Below are positions 22,304 through 25,160 of a DNA stretch of 25,160 bases, piece after piece. Location: NCBI GenBank assembly GCA_946887105.1, contig CAMPKJ010000046.1:1-25160 (forward strand). Reading direction: 5' to 3'. This DNA is from an uncultured Acidobacteriota bacterium. Its GTDB lineage: Bacteria > Acidobacteriota > Thermoanaerobaculia > Gp7-AA8. The translations under genes and the position numbers were made by a program. Position 1 is the first letter of the stretch. Every line of letters begins with the position of its first letter. A model generated the notes under the pieces. That model did no database searches. It saw only the letters and a program-made list of their open reading frames with translations, and was not told where the DNA came from.

Positions 22304-25160
22304 ATGACGACCATTGGTGTCGAGAAGGCCACCGAACTGGGGCCGAAGGATTTCGAGAGGCTGCTCCTGCGAGCCCTCAGTTCCATGAAGAAGGGCGATT
22401 TTTCCGTGCGCATGCCGGTGGAGTTCGTCGGTGTGCAGGGAAAGATCTCCGACACGTTGAATGACATCCTCGACCTGCAGGAACGGACGGCCTCCGAGAT
22501 CGAACGGATCTCCAATGTCGTCGGCAAGGAAGGAAAGCTCAATCAGCGCGCGCAGGTCCCGGCGGCGAGCGGGCAGTGGGGCGTCATGGCGGACTCCGTC
22601 AACAACCTCATCACCGATCTCGTGCAGCCCACCAATGAGATCGCGCGCGTGATCGGCGCGGTCGCGAAGGGGGATCTCACCCGCACGATGGCCATCGAAT
22701 TCGACGGCCGGCCGCTGAAGGGCGAGTTCCTGCGCACCGCCAAGACGGTCAACACCATGGTCGCGCAGCTCGCGTCGTTCGCGTCGGAAGTCACACGCGT
22801 CGCGCGCGAAGTCGGCACCGAGGGCAAGCTCGGCGGACAGGCGGACGTCAAGGGCGTGGCCGGCACGTGGAAGGACCTCACCGAGTCCGTCAACATGATG
22901 GCCTCCAACCTCACCGGCCAGGTCCGCAACATCGCCGAAGTCACCACCGCGGTCGCGAACGGCGACCTCTCGAAAAAGATCACCGTCGAAGTGCGCGGCG
23001 AGATCCTCGAGCTGAAGAACACCATCAACGTGATGGTCGATCAGCTCCGCTCGTTCGCGTCGGAAGTCACGCGCGTCGCGCGTGAAGTCGGTTCGGAAGG
23101 AAAGCTCGGCGGTCAGGCCGATGTGCAGGGCGTCAGCGGGACGTGGCGCGATCTCACCGACTCGGTCAACTACATGGCCTCGAACCTCACCAATCAGGTG
23201 CGCAACATCGCCGCCGTCACCACCGCCGTCGCGAACGGCGATCTGTCGAAGCAGATCACCGTCGACGCGCGCGGCGAGATCCTCGACCTCAAGGAGACCA
23301 TCAACACGATGGTCGATCAGCTCCGCTCGTTCGCCTCTGAAGTCACGCGCGTCGCTCGCGAAGTCGGGACCGAGGGAAAACTGGGCGGCCAGGCCGAAGT
23401 CAAAGGCGTCTCCGGTACGTGGAAAGACTTGACCGACTCGGTCAACTACATGGCCGGCAATCTGACCAGCCAGGTCCGCAATATCGCCGAGGTCACCACC
23501 GCGGTCGCGAACGGCGACCTGTCGAAGAAGATCACCGCCGAAGCGCTCGGAGAAGTGCTCGAGCTGAAGAACACCATCAACACGATGGTCGATCAGCTCC
23601 GCGCCTTCGCCTCGGAAGTCACGCGCGTGGCCCGCGAAGTGGGCACGGAAGGCCGCCTCGGCGGTCAGGCCGAAGTGCCCGGCGTGGCCGGAACGTGGAA
23701 GGACCTCACCGACTCGGTCAACGCCATGGCCGGCAACCTCACCGCACAGGTGCGCAACATCGCCGAGGTCACGACGGCGGTCGCGAACGGCGACCTTTCG
23801 AAGAAGATCACCGTGGAGGTGCGCGGCGAGATCCTCGAGCTGAAGAACACCATCAACGTCATGGTCGATCAGCTCAACTCCTTCGCGGCCGAGGTCACGC
23901 GCGTGGCGCGCGAAGTCGGCACGGAGGGACAGCTCGGCGGTCAGGCGGAAGTGAAGGGCGTCGCGGGCACGTGGAAAGACCTCACCGACTCGGTCAACTC
24001 CATGGCCTCGAACCTGACCGCGCAGGTGCGCAACATCGCCGAGGTCACGACCGCCGTGGCCATGGGCGACCTGTCGAAGAAGATCACCGTCGAAGTCAAA
24101 GGCGAGATCCTCGAGCTGAAGGACACCATCAACGTCATGGTCGATCAGCTCTCGGCATTCGCGGCCGAGGTCACGCGCGTCGCGCGCGAAGTCGGTACGG
24201 AGGGACGGCTCGGCGGTCAGGCGGAAGTGGTCGGCGTGGCCGGTACGTGGAAAGACCTCACCGACTCGGTCAACTCGATGGCCGGTAATTTGACCGCGCA
24301 GGTGCGCAACATCGCCGAGGTGACCACCGCCGTCGCGATGGGTGATCTGTCGAAGAAGATCACCGTCGAAGTCAAAGGCGAGATCCTCGAGCTGAAGAAC
24401 ACCATCAACGTCATGGTCGACCAGCTCTCGGCATTCGCGTCCGAGGTCACGCGCGTGGCGCGCGAAGTCGGCACGGAAGGAAAACTCGGCGTGCAGGCGG
24501 AGGTGCGCGGCGTGGCCGGCACGTGGAAAGACCTCACCGACTCGGTCAACGCCATGGCCGGCAATCTGACCGCGCAGGTGCGCAACATCGCCGAGGTGAC
24601 CACTGCCGTTGCACTCGGCGATCTGTCGAAGAAGATCACCGTCGACGTGCGCGGCGAGATCCTCGAGTTGAAGAACACCATCAACACGATGGTCGATCAG
24701 CTCTCCGGATTCGCGTCGGAAGTCACGCGCGTGGCGCGCGAGGTCGGCACGGAAGGGATGCTCGGCGGTCAGGCGGAAGTGAAGGGCGTGGCCGGTACGT
24801 GGAAAGACCTCACCGACTCGGTGAACTCGATGGCCTCCAATCTCACCGGCCAGGTGCGCAACATCGCCGAGGTCACGACCGCGGTCGCGAACGGCGACCT
24901 CTCGAAGAAGATCACCGTCGAAGTGCGCGGCGAGATCCTCGAGCTGAAGGACACCATCAACGTCATGGTCGATCAGCTCCGCTCCTTCGCCGCCGAGGTC
25001 ACACGCGTGGCCCGTGAGGTCGGCACGGAAGGGAAGCTCGGCGGACAGGCCGACGTGCAAGGTGTCTCCGGCACGTGGAAAGACTTGACCGATTCGGTCA
25101 ACTACATGGCCGCGAACCTGACCGCGCAGGTGCGCAACATCGCCGACGTCACCACCGCGG
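22304..25160 (+). CDS. Soluble HAMP-array (Nik1/group III-like) sensor histidine kinase, 5' part
   Basis: The gene starts at the ATG at 22304 and stays open to the window edge (952 codons visible). It has no signal peptide or transmembrane helix. After a degenerate lead of about 160 residues with two diverged HAMP-like units ([29 protein letters not shown]), it consists of tandem 92-residue units, each with [51 protein letters not shown] and [16 protein letters not shown]. This is the poly-HAMP pattern of fungal Nik1/group III hybrid kinases and bacterial relatives, usually followed by GAF/kinase/receiver domains (expected beyond the window). GGGAGA precedes the start. HAMP chains relay conformational change; osmotic or redox cues are typical inputs. 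Confidence 0.92.
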   Translation, partial: MTTIGVEKATELGPKDFERLLLRALSSMKKGDFSVRMPVEFVGVQGKISDTLNDILDLQERTASEIERISNVVGKEGKLNQRAQVPAASGQWGVMADSVNNLITDLVQPTNEIARVIGAVAKGDLTRTMAIEFDGRPLKGEFLRTAKTVNTMVAQLASFASEVTRVAREVGTEGKLGGQADVKGVAGTWKDLTESVNMMASNLTGQVRNIAEVTTAVANGDLSKKITVEVRGEILELKNTINVMVDQLRSFASEVTRVAREVGSEGKLGGQADVQGVSGTWRDLTDSVNYMASNLTNQVRNIAAVTTAVANGDLSKQITVDARGEILDLKETINTMVDQLRSFASEVTRVAREVGTEGKLGGQAEVKGVSGTWKDLTDSVNYMAGNLTSQVRNIAEVTTAVANGDLSKKITAEALGEVLELKNTINTMVDQLRAFASEVTRVAREVGTEGRLGGQAEVPGVAGTWKDLTDSVNAMAGNLTAQVRNIAEVTTAVANGDLSKKITVEVRGEILELKNTINVMVDQLNSFAAEVTRVAREVGTEGQLGGQAEVKGVAGTWKDLTDSVNSMASNLTAQVRNIAEVTTAVAMGDLSKKITVEVKGEILELKDTINVMVDQLSAFAAEVTRVAREVGTEGRLGGQAEVVGVAGTWKDLTDSVNSMAGNLTAQVRNIAEVTTAVAMGDLSKKITVEVKGEILELKNTINVMVDQLSAFASEVTRVAREVGTEGKLGVQAEVRGVAGTWKDLTDSVNAMAGNLTAQVRNIAEVTTAVALGDLSKKITVDVRGEILELKNTINTMVDQLSGFASEVTRVAREVGTEGMLGGQAEVKGVAGTWKDLTDSVNSMASNLTGQVRNIAEVTTAVANGDLSKKITVEVRGEILELKDTINVMVDQLRSFAAEVTRVAREVGTEGKLGGQADVQGVSGTWKDLTDSVNYMAANLTAQVRNIADVTTA
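22778..25160 (+). repeat. Tandem 276-bp coding repeats (HAMP units), eight complete plus a partial ninth
   Basis: Unit starts, marked by the TTC codon before the GC(G/C)-(T/G)C(G/C)-GA(A/G)-GTC motif, fall at 22778, 23054, 23330, 23606, 23882, 24158, 24434, 24710 and 24986, exactly 276 bases apart. The units are highly similar at the nucleotide level, with differences mostly at third positions and at a few residues (for example VANGDLSKK versus VAMGDLSKK or VALGDLSKK). The array is cut by the window end. Confidence 0.93.

Noticed and set aside
22277..25060. Open minus-strand frame of 927 codons opposite the HAMP array
   Set aside because: It is a by-product of the 276-bp repeats and G/C-biased codons of the plus-strand gene: its translation repeats with the same period and is rich in His/Asp/Arg/Gly, with no domain character.

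Overview
The window is high-GC (about 65%) bacterial chromosome with strong G/C bias at third codon positions, many ATGA/GTGA stop-start overlaps and weak Shine-Dalgarno sites. Gene content (MacB-like permeases with an HlyD adaptor, a stand-alone 'RIETHFH' membrane sensor module, a CxC thioredoxin-like protein, DUF3617, a Nik1-like HAMP-array kinase, a VioB-type ferritin-like protein) suggests an Acidobacteriota-like soil organism. That is inference; no rRNA or tRNA is present to place it.

Layout. 1-2.7 kb: the start of a SugE/Gdx small multidrug transporter (minus), a TerC-family membrane protein coupled to a small secreted protein, and a convergent AI-2E/PerM transporter. 2.7-6.6 kb: an operon of an HlyD/MacA-type adaptor and two MacB/FtsX-type permeases with no ATPase gene; a 25-bp perfect inverted repeat sits between adaptor and first permease. 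6.6-8.1 kb: an SRPBCC/AHSA1 gene and an ArsR regulator behind a perfect palindrome, divergent from a CPBP-family membrane protein. 8.2-10.1 kb: a three-gene coupled operon (58-aa protein, membrane-anchored CxC thioredoxin-like protein, membrane sensor module without kinase), then a convergent DUF3617 protein. 10.1-12.8 kb: a two-gene minus-strand operon of a ferritin-like VioB-type protein and an unknown 304-aa protein.

12.85-16.47 kb is the most interesting block: a compact, non-canonical lasso-peptide-type RiPP cluster. In order it holds an HprK-like peptide kinase, an asparagine-synthetase-type macrolactam cyclase lacking the first half of its glutaminase domain, a 57-aa precursor absent from routine ORF calls (leader Y-x-x-P-x-L-x-x-x-G-x-x-x-x-L-T, predicted Gly1-Asp9 ring), and a fusion of a PRMT-like methyltransferase to a PqqD-type recognition element (B1). 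No B2 leader protease and no exporter are present. The precursor and the fusion gene share a reading frame and are separated by one UGA and six bases.

16.47-18.9 kb: a minus-strand pair of a polyprenyl-phosphate-type GT2 glycosyltransferase and a GT-C membrane glycosyltransferase. 19.1-20.5 kb: an adenine/adenosine deaminase coupled to a zinc-ribbon membrane protein. 20.55-20.71 kb: a 167-bp element with 38-bp imperfect terminal inverted repeats, which supplies the stop codon of the next gene. 20.7-22.1 kb: two minus-strand genes of unknown function. 22.3 kb to the end: a soluble HAMP-array sensor protein with at least eight tandem 276-bp (92-aa) repeats, running off the window.
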